Below are positions 1-7,661 of a DNA stretch of 13,398 bases, piece after piece (the stretch's first letter is position 1; every line of letters begins with the position of its first letter). Position numbers and translations under genes: made by a program. The stretch is from CAZNRY01 sp964575675 (GTDB taxonomy: Bacteria > Eisenbacteria > RBG-16-71-46 > CAIMUX01 > VGJL01), in contig CAZNRY010000116.1 in assembly GCA_964575675.1 (NCBI GenBank), positions 1 to 13,398 on the forward strand, in the 5' to 3' direction. Under the pieces are notes generated by a model. That model did no database searches. It was not told the origin of the DNA and saw only the letters and a list, made by a program, of their open reading frames with translations.

Positions 1-510
1 AACGGCATCGTCAACGACACCTCGATCCGCGTCGGCGGCGACAAGATGGACGAAGCGATCATGCAGTACGTCAAGCGGGCCTTCAATCTGTTGATCGGAG
101 ACCAGACGGCGGAGTTGATCAAGATTCAGGTCGGGAGCGCCCACCGGCTGGAGCCCGAGCTCGAGATGGAGATCAAGGGGCGCGACCTGATCGGCGGGAT
201 TCCCAAGACGATCAAGATCACTTCTGTTGAGGTCCGCGAGGCGCTGCAGGAGCCGATCGGGGCGATCGTCGAGGCACTGAAGCAGTCGCTCGAGAAGACG
301 CCGCCCGAGTTGGCGAGCGATATCGTGGACCGCGGCATCGTGATGACGGGAGGCGGGGCGCTGCTGCGCGGGATGGACCTCCTGCTCAGGGAAACAACCC
401 ACCTGCCGATCCGCGTTGCGGACGGGTCTCTGACTGCGGTCGTGCTGGGCGCGGGCAAGATCCTCGATGATCTCGCCCAGTACGAAAAGGTCCTCATGCG
501 GAGCTCGTGA
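1..510 (+). CDS. mreB: Rod shape-determining protein MreB, 3' part
   Basis: MreB is the bacterial actin homologue. It forms membrane-bound filaments that steer the elongation machinery of the side wall. The window opens inside the gene: the frame is open from base 1 and 169 codons remain of about 340-350 usual for the family. Visible family motifs are IRVGGDKMDEAI near the start, GDQTAELIK, GRDLIGGIPK and the nucleotide-binding-fold loop MTGGGALLRGMD near the C-terminus. The stop TGA overlaps the GTG start of mreC in the tetranucleotide GTGA, as expected for translational coupling in an mreBCD operon. The ATG at 46 is an internal Met, not the start, because conserved MreB sequence lies before it. 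Confidence 0.97.
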   Translation, partial: NGIVNDTSIRVGGDKMDEAIMQYVKRAFNLLIGDQTAELIKIQVGSAHRLEPELEMEIKGRDLIGGIPKTIKITSVEVREALQEPIGAIVEALKQSLEKTPPELASDIVDRGIVMTGGGALLRGMDLLLRETTHLPIRVADGSLTAVVLGAGKILDDLAQYEKVLMRSS

Positions 511-1397
511 GGCGGTCCATGCCCTCTCGCGGCGCCCCACGCTCAACGCGAAAACGACTGGTTCTTTGGTTCGCCTGCGCCGGACTGTCCGGCGTGTTGC
601 TTGCGACCCCCGCCGGGTTCCGCGGTTCGATTTCGAATGCGCTGGAATGGAGCCTCTTTCTCCCCGTGCGGGCCGTCATAGGCTGGGGCGGTCGGAGTCT
701 GCTTGTCAGCGCCCAGAATCGAAAACTGCAGAGGGACCTGACCGCCGAGCGACTCGAGACCGCCCGAATGGGAGAGGCGGGCCGCGAGAACCAGACACTC
801 CGCCGGATGCTGGGGATGCAGGCCCGATCCGGCCTCTCCTTGCTTCCCGCCCGCGTGGTGGCGCGCTCGACTGAGTGGCCGGGTGAAGTTCTATGGGTCG
901 ATGCCGCGGGCGTCCCGCAAACAGGACTCGCGGTCGTAAGTCCCGAGGGGCTCGTTGGACGCGTCGCCCGTACGGCTGGATCGCGCGCCCTGGTCGAGAC
1001 ACTGTGGCATAGCAGGGTCGCCGTCAGCGTCATCGACGCCCGCAGTCGGGAGCAGGGAATCCTGCACTGGGATCCCGCTCGCCCCGGCGAGGTGTCAATT
1101 GACCATGTTCCCCTGCAGGCGGACTTCCGAGCCGGCGATGCGGTGATCACTTCGGGAATGGGCGAGGTCTTCCCGAAGGGGATTCTCGTCGGCTATGTCC
1201 AGGGTGGCCAGGAGGATCCAGGGACGCAGTTGAAGAGGATCCGCGTGCGCCCGGCAGTGCGTCGAGGAAGGGCCCTGGAGGTGTTTCTCTTGGATGAGCG
1301 CCCGCCGCTCGGAGATGCGACGAGGCTTTACCCCGAGAGCGGGGGAACGCCCGCGGGCGCGCCGCCCGTTCCGGGCGGGACGGCGGGAGGTCCCTGA
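507..1397 (+). CDS. mreC: Rod shape-determining protein MreC
   Basis: MreC is a bitopic inner-membrane protein that links MreB to PBP2/RodA and activates the synthase through its periplasmic beta-barrel domains. At 296 aa the length is normal. A basic N-terminus (RSTRKR) is followed by one membrane segment at about residues 18-36. Next comes a charged helical, probably coiled-coil stretch at about 65-105, then the periplasmic beta domains, including VSPEGLVGRV and the family motif GDAVITSGMGEVFPKGILVG. The C-terminal tail is rich in Gly and Pro. The start is uncertain between GTG 507 (GGAG three bases upstream) and ATG 519 (GAGG six bases upstream); four codons separate them. The stop overlaps the mreD start by one base (TGATG). 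Confidence 0.95.
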   Translation: MRRSMPSRGAPRSTRKRLVLWFACAGLSGVLLATPAGFRGSISNALEWSLFLPVRAVIGWGGRSLLVSAQNRKLQRDLTAERLETARMGEAGRENQTLRRMLGMQARSGLSLLPARVVARSTEWPGEVLWVDAAGVPQTGLAVVSPEGLVGRVARTAGSRALVETLWHSRVAVSVIDARSREQGILHWDPARPGEVSIDHVPLQADFRAGDAVITSGMGEVFPKGILVGYVQGGQEDPGTQLKRIRVRPAVRRGRALEVFLLDERPPLGDATRLYPESGGTPAGAPPVPGGTAGGP

Positions 1398-1900
1398 TGG
1401 TCCTCTTTGCCGTCCGGCTTCTGCTCACGATCTGGGGCGCGCTCGCGTTTCGTCTGACGCTCGGCCCGAAGCTCGCTATCGCCGGCGTACAACCCGATTT
1501 GGCCGCCGGTCTGGTGTTCTACCTGACCCTTCGCCGCGGGGGGGGATTCGGGATCCTCACCGGGTTCATCCTTGGGCTGCTGGTCGACGTCGATCGTCCC
1601 GAGGGGATTGGCATCACGAGCCTCGCGTGGAGCACGATGGCCCTCTTCACCACGTGGTTGAGCGAGGCGGTGGATGCGACGGATCCGATCGTCGCGGGCT
1701 TCCTTCTCTTTCTGGCCGTCCTGGTCGCTGAGTCGATCCGCGCCCTCTGCGTCGGAGGGCCCGATGTCGGACACTTCGCGCTGATCTGGATCAGGTGGTC
1801 GCTGCCGATCGCGGTTTACACGGGAGTCGGCGTACCCCTTCTCGTGGCGGGGGCCGGAGCCATCCTGAAGGAAAGAAGGTGGCTGGGTGGTCGACCGTAG
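1397..1900 (+). CDS. mreD: Rod shape-determining membrane protein MreD
   Basis: MreD is a small polytopic membrane protein of the elongasome, encoded in nearly all mreBCD operons. This one has 167 aa, the normal size, and is almost entirely hydrophobic, with about five to six predicted membrane segments. It shows the loosely conserved pattern of a PDL motif (QPDLAAGLVFYLTLRRG) followed by GFILGLLVDVDRPEGIG, close to the usual LGLLxDxxxxxxLG signature. The ATG overlaps the mreC stop, with GGGAGG just upstream. The last 14 bases overlap mrdA. An 8-G run at 1538-1545 lies in the gene without disturbing the frame, which is useful when judging the similar run at the kdsB/pyrG junction. Confidence 0.92.
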   Translation: MVLFAVRLLLTIWGALAFRLTLGPKLAIAGVQPDLAAGLVFYLTLRRGGGFGILTGFILGLLVDVDRPEGIGITSLAWSTMALFTTWLSEAVDATDPIVAGFLLFLAVLVAESIRALCVGGPDVGHFALIWIRWSLPIAVYTGVGVPLLVAGAGAILKERRWLGGRP

Positions 1901-3821
1901 GTTCTCCTTCGACATCCTGTTGGGACGTTTTCGCATCCTCATGATCCTCCCGGCGCTCGTCTTCGGAGCGATTTTCCTCCGCCTTCTGGCGCTTCAGGTG
2001 GTCCGAGGAGAGGAGTACCGGCAGCAAGCAGAGGAGAATCGGATTCGTCCCGAAATTCTCCGCGCCCATCGCGGGCGCCTCCTGGACCGGCAGGGAAGGG
2101 TCCTGGCCGACAACGCCCCTTCGTTCCATCTCTCCCTCGATCCTCGCGACCGCGCGTTCCGCCGCGACCGCGCAGCGATCGAGCACGTCGTCCAGGAACT
2201 GGCCCGGCTTCTCGACCGCGATCCGGCCGCACTCCTCGCCGATGTCGAGCGCGCCCGCCGTGCGGCCTTGCCGCCGATCACCCTGGCAAGAAACCTCTCT
2301 TTCGCCACGCTTTCCGCAATCGAGGAGAGGATGGATCATCTGCCCGGCGTCGAGGTTCGGGCGGAACCGGCCCGTCGCTATCCCTACGGATCCCTCGCGG
2401 CCCATGCGATCGGCTACCTTGGCGAGGTGTCCGAGGAGGAGCTGCAGGAGGCCGATGCACAACGCACCTACCGTCGCGGGGACCTGATCGGCCGCTCAGG
2501 GGTGGAGCGATCGTATGAGGAGTACCTTCGCGGCAGCGATGGCGTCGAGTATGTACAGGTCGACGCATTGGGGCGGCGCGCCAACCTCTTCGACGAACTG
2601 CCGACCACTCCATCGCAGCCAGGCAACGACGTGGTCCTGACGATCGATCTGGGCGTGCAGCGCGCGGCGGAAGCGGCTCTCGATTCGGTTTCCTCGATGC
2701 TCGCGAAAGAGTTCGGCGAGGCGACCCCGCCCCACGCTGGTTCGATCGTGGCCCTTGATCCCCGGACAGGAGAAATCCTCGCGATGGCGAGCCGCCCGGC
2801 ATTCGATCCGAATCTGTTCATCGGCGGGCTGTCGAAGGAGGATTGGCGGGTCCTTTCCGGCGCCGGACATCCACTCCTCAATCGAGCGATTCAGGCGGCC
2901 TATCCCCCGGGGTCGACCTTCAAGATCGTCACCGCCCTGGCGGGAATGCACGAAGGCGTTCTCGACCCACTGGTCCCGATGTCGTCGTCGTGCAGGGGAG
3001 GATATCCGTTCGGCAACAGGGTCTTCCACTGCCACAAGAAGGACGGACACGGCAGCCTCGTCCTGCGAGATGCGGTGGCCCGTTCGTGCGACATCTACTT
3101 CTATCAGGTTGGCATCCGTCTCGGCGTCGAGAGGTTGACCCGTTACGCCGTCGCGTGCAGCGTCGGGGTCCCGACCCGCGTGGATCTCCCGCAGGAACGG
3201 ACCGGCCTCGTCCCCACGATCGATTGGTACCGCAACGCCCGAGGGGGACCGCCCGGGGCTGGCGCCGCATTGAACCTGTCGATCGGACAGGGAGAGTTCC
3301 TCCTCACCCCGATCGGGCTGGCTCGTCTCGCCGCAGCCGTCGCAAACGGCGGCGCGCTCGTGCGGCCGCGCGTGCTCCGTGATGTCCTGGATCGCGACGG
3401 AAACAGGATGGCAGGCGCTTCGGTCGCGGCGGAGTCGGCCGGCAGGCTGCCGGCAACGGACATGGAGCTCGTCGTGGTCCGTGCGGCGCTTGAGGCGGTC
3501 GTGATGGATCCGAGCGGGACCGGCAAACGGGCGCGCGTCGAGCCCTACACCGCGGCGGGGAAGACCGGAACCGCGCAGAATCCCCACGGCGACGATCACG
3601 CCCTTTTCGTGTGCTACGCGCCCGCAGAGTCCCCCGAGATCGTCGTCGCCGTGGTCCTGGAGGAGAGCGGGCACGGAGGAGCCGTCGCTGCTCCGGCCGC
3701 CCGCCGCGTCCTGGACGCCTACCTGAATCCGGGCCCGGTTCCTCTGGCGGGGGGAGGGGATCTTGCGGGAGATCGACCGATGACCGCGGCCGGACCGGCC
3801 GGCACCGACCGCAACCGATGA
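1887..3821 (+). CDS. mrdA: Penicillin-binding protein 2, peptidoglycan transpeptidase
   Basis: PBP2 is the class B transpeptidase that cross-links new peptidoglycan for side-wall elongation, in complex with RodA. At 644 aa it has the usual length. One N-terminal membrane anchor (about residues 15-38) is followed by the pedestal domain with the conserved RGRLLDRQGRVLADN. The transpeptidase domain carries the three catalytic motifs: STFK with nucleophile Ser343 and Lys346, SCD at 400-402, and KTG at 559-561. A Cys/His cluster between the first two motifs (Cys369, His381, Cys382, His383, His388) resembles the metal-binding region of other PBP2 proteins; metal binding is inferred. The GTG start lies inside mreD, with AGAAGG upstream. 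The stop overlaps the rodA start (ATGA), matching their tight functional pairing. Confidence 0.96.
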   Translation: MVDRRFSFDILLGRFRILMILPALVFGAIFLRLLALQVVRGEEYRQQAEENRIRPEILRAHRGRLLDRQGRVLADNAPSFHLSLDPRDRAFRRDRAAIEHVVQELARLLDRDPAALLADVERARRAALPPITLARNLSFATLSAIEERMDHLPGVEVRAEPARRYPYGSLAAHAIGYLGEVSEEELQEADAQRTYRRGDLIGRSGVERSYEEYLRGSDGVEYVQVDALGRRANLFDELPTTPSQPGNDVVLTIDLGVQRAAEAALDSVSSMLAKEFGEATPPHAGSIVALDPRTGEILAMASRPAFDPNLFIGGLSKEDWRVLSGAGHPLLNRAIQAAYPPGSTFKIVTALAGMHEGVLDPLVPMSSSCRGGYPFGNRVFHCHKKDGHGSLVLRDAVARSCDIYFYQVGIRLGVERLTRYAVACSVGVPTRVDLPQERTGLVPTIDWYRNARGGPPGAGAALNLSIGQGEFLLTPIGLARLAAAVANGGALVRPRVLRDVLDRDGNRMAGASVAAESAGRLPATDMELVVVRAALEAVVMDPSGTGKRARVEPYTAAGKTGTAQNPHGDDHALFVCYAPAESPEIVVAVVLEESGHGGAVAAPAARRVLDAYLNPGPVPLAGGGDLAGDRPMTAAGPAGTDRNR

Positions 3822-5053
3822 GGCTCCCCGCGGCGATCAGGGCCTACCGCGGCCGCCTGGATCCCTATCTGATCATTCCCGCGGCGGCACTCATCCTCCT
3901 CGGCTGGCTGGCCGTCTACAGCGCGACGGAATTCCCGGACAGCTCGCGGGCCGGGTTCTTCGTCCGCCATCTCGTCGCCTTCCCGCCCGCGCTCTGCGTA
4001 CTTCTCCTCGCGATGGCCCTTCCGCTCCGTTTTCTGGAGGACCTCTCCTATGTTTTCTACGCCGCCACGATCCTGCTCCTCGTGGCGGTTCTTCTCGTCG
4101 GGACCGAGGTCTACGGCGCGAGGCGTTGGCTCGGGGTCGGGCCCATTCGAATTCAGCCGTCCGAGTTGGCGAAGGTCGCGACCGCAATGGCCCTGGCGCG
4201 TTTCCTCGCGTCGAAACGGCGGAATCCGGCCCGGATCGCCGATCTTCTCTGCGTTCTCGGCATCATCGCCGTCCCGATGCTCCTGATCCTGAAGGAGCCC
4301 GATCTCGGCACCTCGGGGGCGCTCCCCGCGATCGGCGTTGCCGTTCTCCTCTGGGCGGGGTTGCCGCTGCTCCACCTCCTGCTCCTGGTGAGTCCATTGA
4401 TCGGGCTTTCCCTATGCCGGCATTGGTTTCTCTGGGGACTCTTTTTGGCTGGATCGATGTTCGCCTTTTGGAGGAGCAGGCTGTCGTGGCTCGTGCTCGC
4501 GCTGTTTCTTCTCGTTCAGGTCGCTTTCTTTGCCGGGGCCCCCGCGGTCTGGAACCACCTGAAGCCTTACCAGCAGGCGCGTCTGACGACCTTCCTCGAC
4601 CCGAGCCGCGATCCGGCGGGGGCCGGGTATCAAATTCTACAGTCGAAGATCGCGATCGGCAGCGGAGGGATTTGGGGGAAGGGATACCTCAAGGGATCGC
4701 AGAAGGCGCTAGCGTTCCTGCCCCAGCAACACACCGACTTCATCTTCAGCGTCGTGGGCGAGGAGTTTGGGTTCTGGGGTTCGTTCATCGCGGTGGCCCT
4801 GTTCTTCGCTCTCATCGCCCGCGGGTACTACCTGGCCCTTCATTGTCGTAGTATCTTCGCGGGACTCCTCTCGGTCGGGGTCAGCACGCTGCTCCTCTAC
4901 CACGCCGGCGTGAACATGGCGATGACGGTGGGATTGCTCCCCGTCACCGGTCTGCCGCTGCCGTTGGTCAGTTTCGGGGGTTCGTTCCTCGTCTCCGTCT
5001 TTGGCATGCTCGGCATCCTCATGAATGTCTCGGCGCACCGGTACGATTACTGA
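3818..5053 (+). CDS. rodA: Peptidoglycan glycosyltransferase RodA
   Basis: RodA is the SEDS-family polymerase that builds glycan strands from lipid II and works with PBP2. The protein has 411 aa, with about ten membrane segments and family motifs throughout: IQPSELAK, KEPDLGTSG (Asp162), FLDPSRDPAGAGYQ, QSKIAIGSGGIWGKG, FLPQQHTDFIFSVVGEE and, near the end, PLPLVSFGGSF. By position, Asp265 in the DPAGAGYQ motif corresponds to the catalytic Asp262 of E. coli RodA. I chose the ATG at 3818 because it overlaps the mrdA stop and gives a normal N-terminus. The frame is open upstream to 3611, but that part is Arg-rich out-of-frame translation of mrdA. Confidence 0.96.
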   Translation: MRLPAAIRAYRGRLDPYLIIPAAALILLGWLAVYSATEFPDSSRAGFFVRHLVAFPPALCVLLLAMALPLRFLEDLSYVFYAATILLLVAVLLVGTEVYGARRWLGVGPIRIQPSELAKVATAMALARFLASKRRNPARIADLLCVLGIIAVPMLLILKEPDLGTSGALPAIGVAVLLWAGLPLLHLLLLVSPLIGLSLCRHWFLWGLFLAGSMFAFWRSRLSWLVLALFLLVQVAFFAGAPAVWNHLKPYQQARLTTFLDPSRDPAGAGYQILQSKIAIGSGGIWGKGYLKGSQKALAFLPQQHTDFIFSVVGEEFGFWGSFIAVALFFALIARGYYLALHCRSIFAGLLSVGVSTLLLYHAGVNMAMTVGLLPVTGLPLPLVSFGGSFLVSVFGMLGILMNVSAHRYDY

Positions 5054-5272
5054 TCGCCTCGCGAACCTCCCCCGGCCCGGGTCGACCCGGACGCGGCACG
5101 ATTCTCTTGCCTGCGGGCCCGGCCTCCGCAAGGATGGTTTCTCCCGGATCGAACGACCGCGGGGCTGGCCTTCCGGCTTGAAGCGCGCGAGGGTGGGAGC
5201 CCCTGCGGTCTCCTTGGTGTGGCGTCGTCGACCCGTTTCCCGCAGGGAGCCGGCGAGGGAGGAGTCGCAACG
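5054..5272. other. Non-coding gap between rodA and lgt, with small palindrome
   Basis: No gene is recognisable in these 219 bases. A perfect 14-bp palindrome lies at 5077-5090 (CCGGGTCGACCCGG). It can fold into only a 5-bp stem with a 4-base loop and no U-run follows, so I do not call it a terminator. The end of the gap holds the lgt ribosome-binding site. A promoter for lgt may be here, but I see no convincing -35/-10 pair. Confidence 0.4.
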
Positions 5273-6073
5273 TTGATCCCCGTTCTGTTTCATCTCGGAC
5301 CATTCAGCGTCCGCTCCTACGGCGTGATGCTGGTGATCTCGTTTCTCGTGGGGACATACTGGACCTTGAAATCCGCTTCCCGCAGGGGGATTTCGGAGGA
5401 CAGGATCTTCTCTCTCGTCGGCTGGATTCTCCTCTCCTCGATCGCAGGGGCGCGTCTTCATTTCGTTATCGGTCATCCGACATCGTTCGGCAGTCCGCTC
5501 GATTTCTTCCGAATCTGGGAGGGGGGCCTCACGCTCTACGGCGGGCTCATCGCCGCGATCGCGACGAGCTACCTCTATCTGCGGAAGCACAGAATCAGTT
5601 TCTTGCCCGTCGCGGACGCCGTCGCTCCCGCCTTGGCGCTCGGTGAGGCGATCACGCGGATCGGCTGCTTCCTGAACGGCTGCTGCTTCGGTTCGGTTTG
5701 CTCCGGGGGAATCTGCATCCACTACCCGCCGGGCTCCTATGCGGCGCAGACCCTCGGGGACGTGAGCGTCCACCCGGCCCAGCTCTTTTTGAGCATCGCG
5801 ATGGCCATCCTCTTCGTCGTTCTGTGGCGGTTGGACAAGAGGCGGTTGGCCGCGGGAGTCTTGATCGGTCTCTACCTCGCCGGGCAGGGGATCGCCCGCT
5901 ACGCGGTCGATTTCTACCGTTACTACGAGCCTGTTGATCGGATCACCACGATGGGTCCGTTGCTCCAAACAAAGAGCCAGTTGATCGCTCTGCTGCTCAC
6001 CATCTCGGGAGCCGTCCTCGCTCTCGACCGACTTCGCGCCGGTCGCGCGGCCGTAAGGGGCTCGGGACGGTGA
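5273..6073 (+). CDS. lgt: Prolipoprotein diacylglyceryl transferase Lgt
   Basis: Lgt moves diacylglyceryl from phosphatidylglycerol onto the lipobox cysteine of prolipoproteins, the first step of lipoprotein maturation in the inner membrane. The 266-aa protein is polytopic and starts with the typical FSVRSYGVML segment. It contains GGLTLYGGLIA, the signature RIGCFLNGCCFG (Arg129, matching essential Arg143 of E. coli), VHPAQLF, and a C-terminal RYAVDFYR. A Tyr stands where E. coli has His103 (LYGG instead of FHGG). The TTG start at 5273 is chosen because GGGAGGAG sits eight bases upstream and the following residues match family N-termini; a GTG at 5219 would add 18 atypical residues. It overlaps the next gene by four bases (GTGA). 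Confidence 0.93.
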   Translation: MIPVLFHLGPFSVRSYGVMLVISFLVGTYWTLKSASRRGISEDRIFSLVGWILLSSIAGARLHFVIGHPTSFGSPLDFFRIWEGGLTLYGGLIAAIATSYLYLRKHRISFLPVADAVAPALALGEAITRIGCFLNGCCFGSVCSGGICIHYPPGSYAAQTLGDVSVHPAQLFLSIAMAILFVVLWRLDKRRLAAGVLIGLYLAGQGIARYAVDFYRYYEPVDRITTMGPLLQTKSQLIALLLTISGAVLALDRLRAGRAAVRGSGR

Positions 6074-6909
6074 AGATCGGCGGCGGGACCCGACTTCTTG
6101 CTCTCCTGGGAAGAGGGATCGGGCACACGCTATCTCCGATGTTGCAGAACGCCGCCATCGAGAAACTGGGGGAGGACCTCGTCTATCTGCCCCTGGATGT
6201 CGATGCTGCGGATCTGGGCGATCTGATCCGGATATTTCCGAGGATCGGCGGGATCGGGCTCAACGTGACGACGCCCCACAAGGCGGCCGTTGCGGGCCTC
6301 GTCCGTCCGGGAGACGCCGAGACGCGGTTGACCGGAATCGTGAACACGGTCGTCTTCCGCGATGGCACGCCCATGGGCTTCTCGACCGACGGCTCGGGCT
6401 TCCGTGCCTGGATGCGCGCCAAGGGGATCGTCCCGGGGCCGGGCGGGGTTGTGATCCTCGGCTTTGGCGCGACTTCCCGCAGTCTCGCCTACGCGTTGGG
6501 CCCGGAGTTTCCCCTCACGTTTGTGAGCCGGTCGCCCCGGGAGACCGAATCGCTCCTCCAAGCATGGCGCTCCGATGGGTGGCGGGCCCTGCCCGTCCAA
6601 GCAATCTCGTGGGACGATTCTGCTCCCGTTCGCGCGCCGTTGGTGATCGGAGGACTGCCGGCCGAGGCCGGTCGGTCGGAGCAGGTTGCCCGATGGCTCG
6701 CTCGATGCGATTCGAGCGCGATTGTGGTCGATCTGAACTATGGAGCCGGAAGAACTCCGGTTCGCGATCATGCGAGGAAGCGGGGCATGGGAGCGTTCGA
6801 CGGCCTGGGCCTCCTGGTCCACCAGGCCGCCCTCTCCTTGGCGCTCTGGCTCGGGCGCGATGTTTCGCCCCTGCTGATCGAAGAGGGCCTCCCGCCCGGC
6901 ACGGAATAG
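6070..6909 (+). CDS. aroE: Shikimate dehydrogenase family protein (AroE-like), divergent
   Basis: AroE reduces 3-dehydroshikimate to shikimate with NADPH in the chorismate pathway. This 279-aa protein has the expected length and landmarks: substrate motif GHTLSP (Thr20, Ser22), NVTTPHK with catalytic Lys71, GIVNT (Asn92), STDG with Asp107, and a C-terminal FDGLGLLVHQA...LW segment. The nucleotide loop reads GFGATS (131-136) instead of the usual GAGGA, and the residues at the expected phosphate-binding site are VSRS instead of NRT. Cofactor preference may therefore differ; that is inference. It is coupled to lgt by a GTGA overlap, with AAGGGG upstream. It could be the main AroE or a paralogue with another substrate; the catalytic Lys/Asp pair favours real dehydrogenase activity. 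Confidence 0.85.
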   Translation: MKIGGGTRLLALLGRGIGHTLSPMLQNAAIEKLGEDLVYLPLDVDAADLGDLIRIFPRIGGIGLNVTTPHKAAVAGLVRPGDAETRLTGIVNTVVFRDGTPMGFSTDGSGFRAWMRAKGIVPGPGGVVILGFGATSRSLAYALGPEFPLTFVSRSPRETESLLQAWRSDGWRALPVQAISWDDSAPVRAPLVIGGLPAEAGRSEQVARWLARCDSSAIVVDLNYGAGRTPVRDHARKRGMGAFDGLGLLVHQAALSLALWLGRDVSPLLIEEGLPPGTE

Positions 6910-6925
6910 GCGCGCCGCGTCTTTG

Positions 6926-7621
6926 ATGCGCGGGATCATGGATCGCGTCGGGCGGGGCCTGATGAGCCTTGTCTTCCCTCCCGCCTGTCCGGCCTGCGAT
7001 CGGCGCGTCATCGACCATTCCCTCCCTTGTCCGGATTGTGACAGGGAGCTTCGCGCCCTCTGGGACGCCCTCCCCACGGGGCCGGGGCATGACCATCCCC
7101 TCGCGGCGTTGCCGTTCGAAGGGGTGGCGAGGGGGTTGATCCATCGGATGAAGTATCAGGGCAACCGAGCGGCGGCTGATCTACTTGGAGACCTGATGGC
7201 TGCCCGTCTGTTGGAACATCTCGCGGGGGAGATGGACGCTCTCCTGCTGCCGGTTCCGCTTCATCCAACGCGCTTTCGACAGCGAGGATTCAACCAGGCA
7301 GAGCGCCTGGCGCGAAGGATTGCGGGCAGGACGGGTCTGGGAGTCCGGGCGGATCTCCTGACGCGGGCCCGATACACATCTTCGCTCACCACCCTCGACA
7401 GCGAGGAGCGTCGGGATGCGGTCGCAGGGGCGTTTCGGGTTCGACGGCGCCGGCCCGACTCGCGCCTGTTAGTCCTCGTGGACGACGTCTGGACGACGGG
7501 CGCGACCGCCGGAGCCTGCGCCGAGGCGCTCCAGGAGGGCGGAGCCTCCGTGCCGGTTCGGGTCCTGACCGCCGCCCGGACCCCTCGCCTTCCGATTGAG
7601 CCCTGCCAGATCGTGTGTTAG
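6926..7621 (+). CDS. comF: ComF family phosphoribosyltransferase-like protein
   Basis: ComF proteins combine an N-terminal zinc finger with a phosphoribosyltransferase fold. In competent bacteria ComF is needed for DNA uptake, but homologues occur widely in species not known to be competent, where the role is unsettled. The 231-aa protein has the finger cysteines Cys21/Cys24 and Cys35/Cys38 (CPAC...CPDC), the family motif VPLHPTRFRQRGFNQAERLA, and the PRPP-binding loop VLVDDVWTTGAT with acidic pair Asp186-Asp187. The start could be TTG 6923, ATG 6926 or ATG 6938; no strong ribosome-binding site decides, and 6926 is the compromise. It lies 16 bases after the aroE-like gene, so it is probably in the same transcript. 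Confidence 0.92.
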   Translation: MRGIMDRVGRGLMSLVFPPACPACDRRVIDHSLPCPDCDRELRALWDALPTGPGHDHPLAALPFEGVARGLIHRMKYQGNRAAADLLGDLMAARLLEHLAGEMDALLLPVPLHPTRFRQRGFNQAERLARRIAGRTGLGVRADLLTRARYTSSLTTLDSEERRDAVAGAFRVRRRRPDSRLLVLVDDVWTTGATAGACAEALQEGGASVPVRVLTAARTPRLPIEPCQIVC

Positions 7622-7661
7622 CTTCTCTGCCAGGCACCTTTGACACATTAAGAGAGGGTTC

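Noticed and set aside
2496..3674. 392-codon minus-strand frame opposite mrdA
   Set aside because: Antisense shadow of PBP2, whose catalytic motifs are clear on the + strand.
3611..3817. N-terminal extension of rodA
   Set aside because: Arg/Gly/Pro-rich sequence that is out-of-frame translation of mrdA; the ATG at 3818 overlaps the mrdA stop and fits the family.
5077..5090. Palindrome after rodA as an intrinsic terminator
   Set aside because: The possible stem is only five pairs and no U-run follows.
5150..5215. Segment resembling the D-arm region of a serine tRNA
   Set aside because: Only a short likeness (GGCTTGAAGCGCGCG); no acceptor stem and no T-arm with GTTCGA follow, so no tRNA can be folded.
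7640..7645. Perfect TTGACA just before rng
   Set aside because: A -10 box at 16-18 bases would fall inside the first rng codons and none is seen; the gap to comF is only 40 bases.
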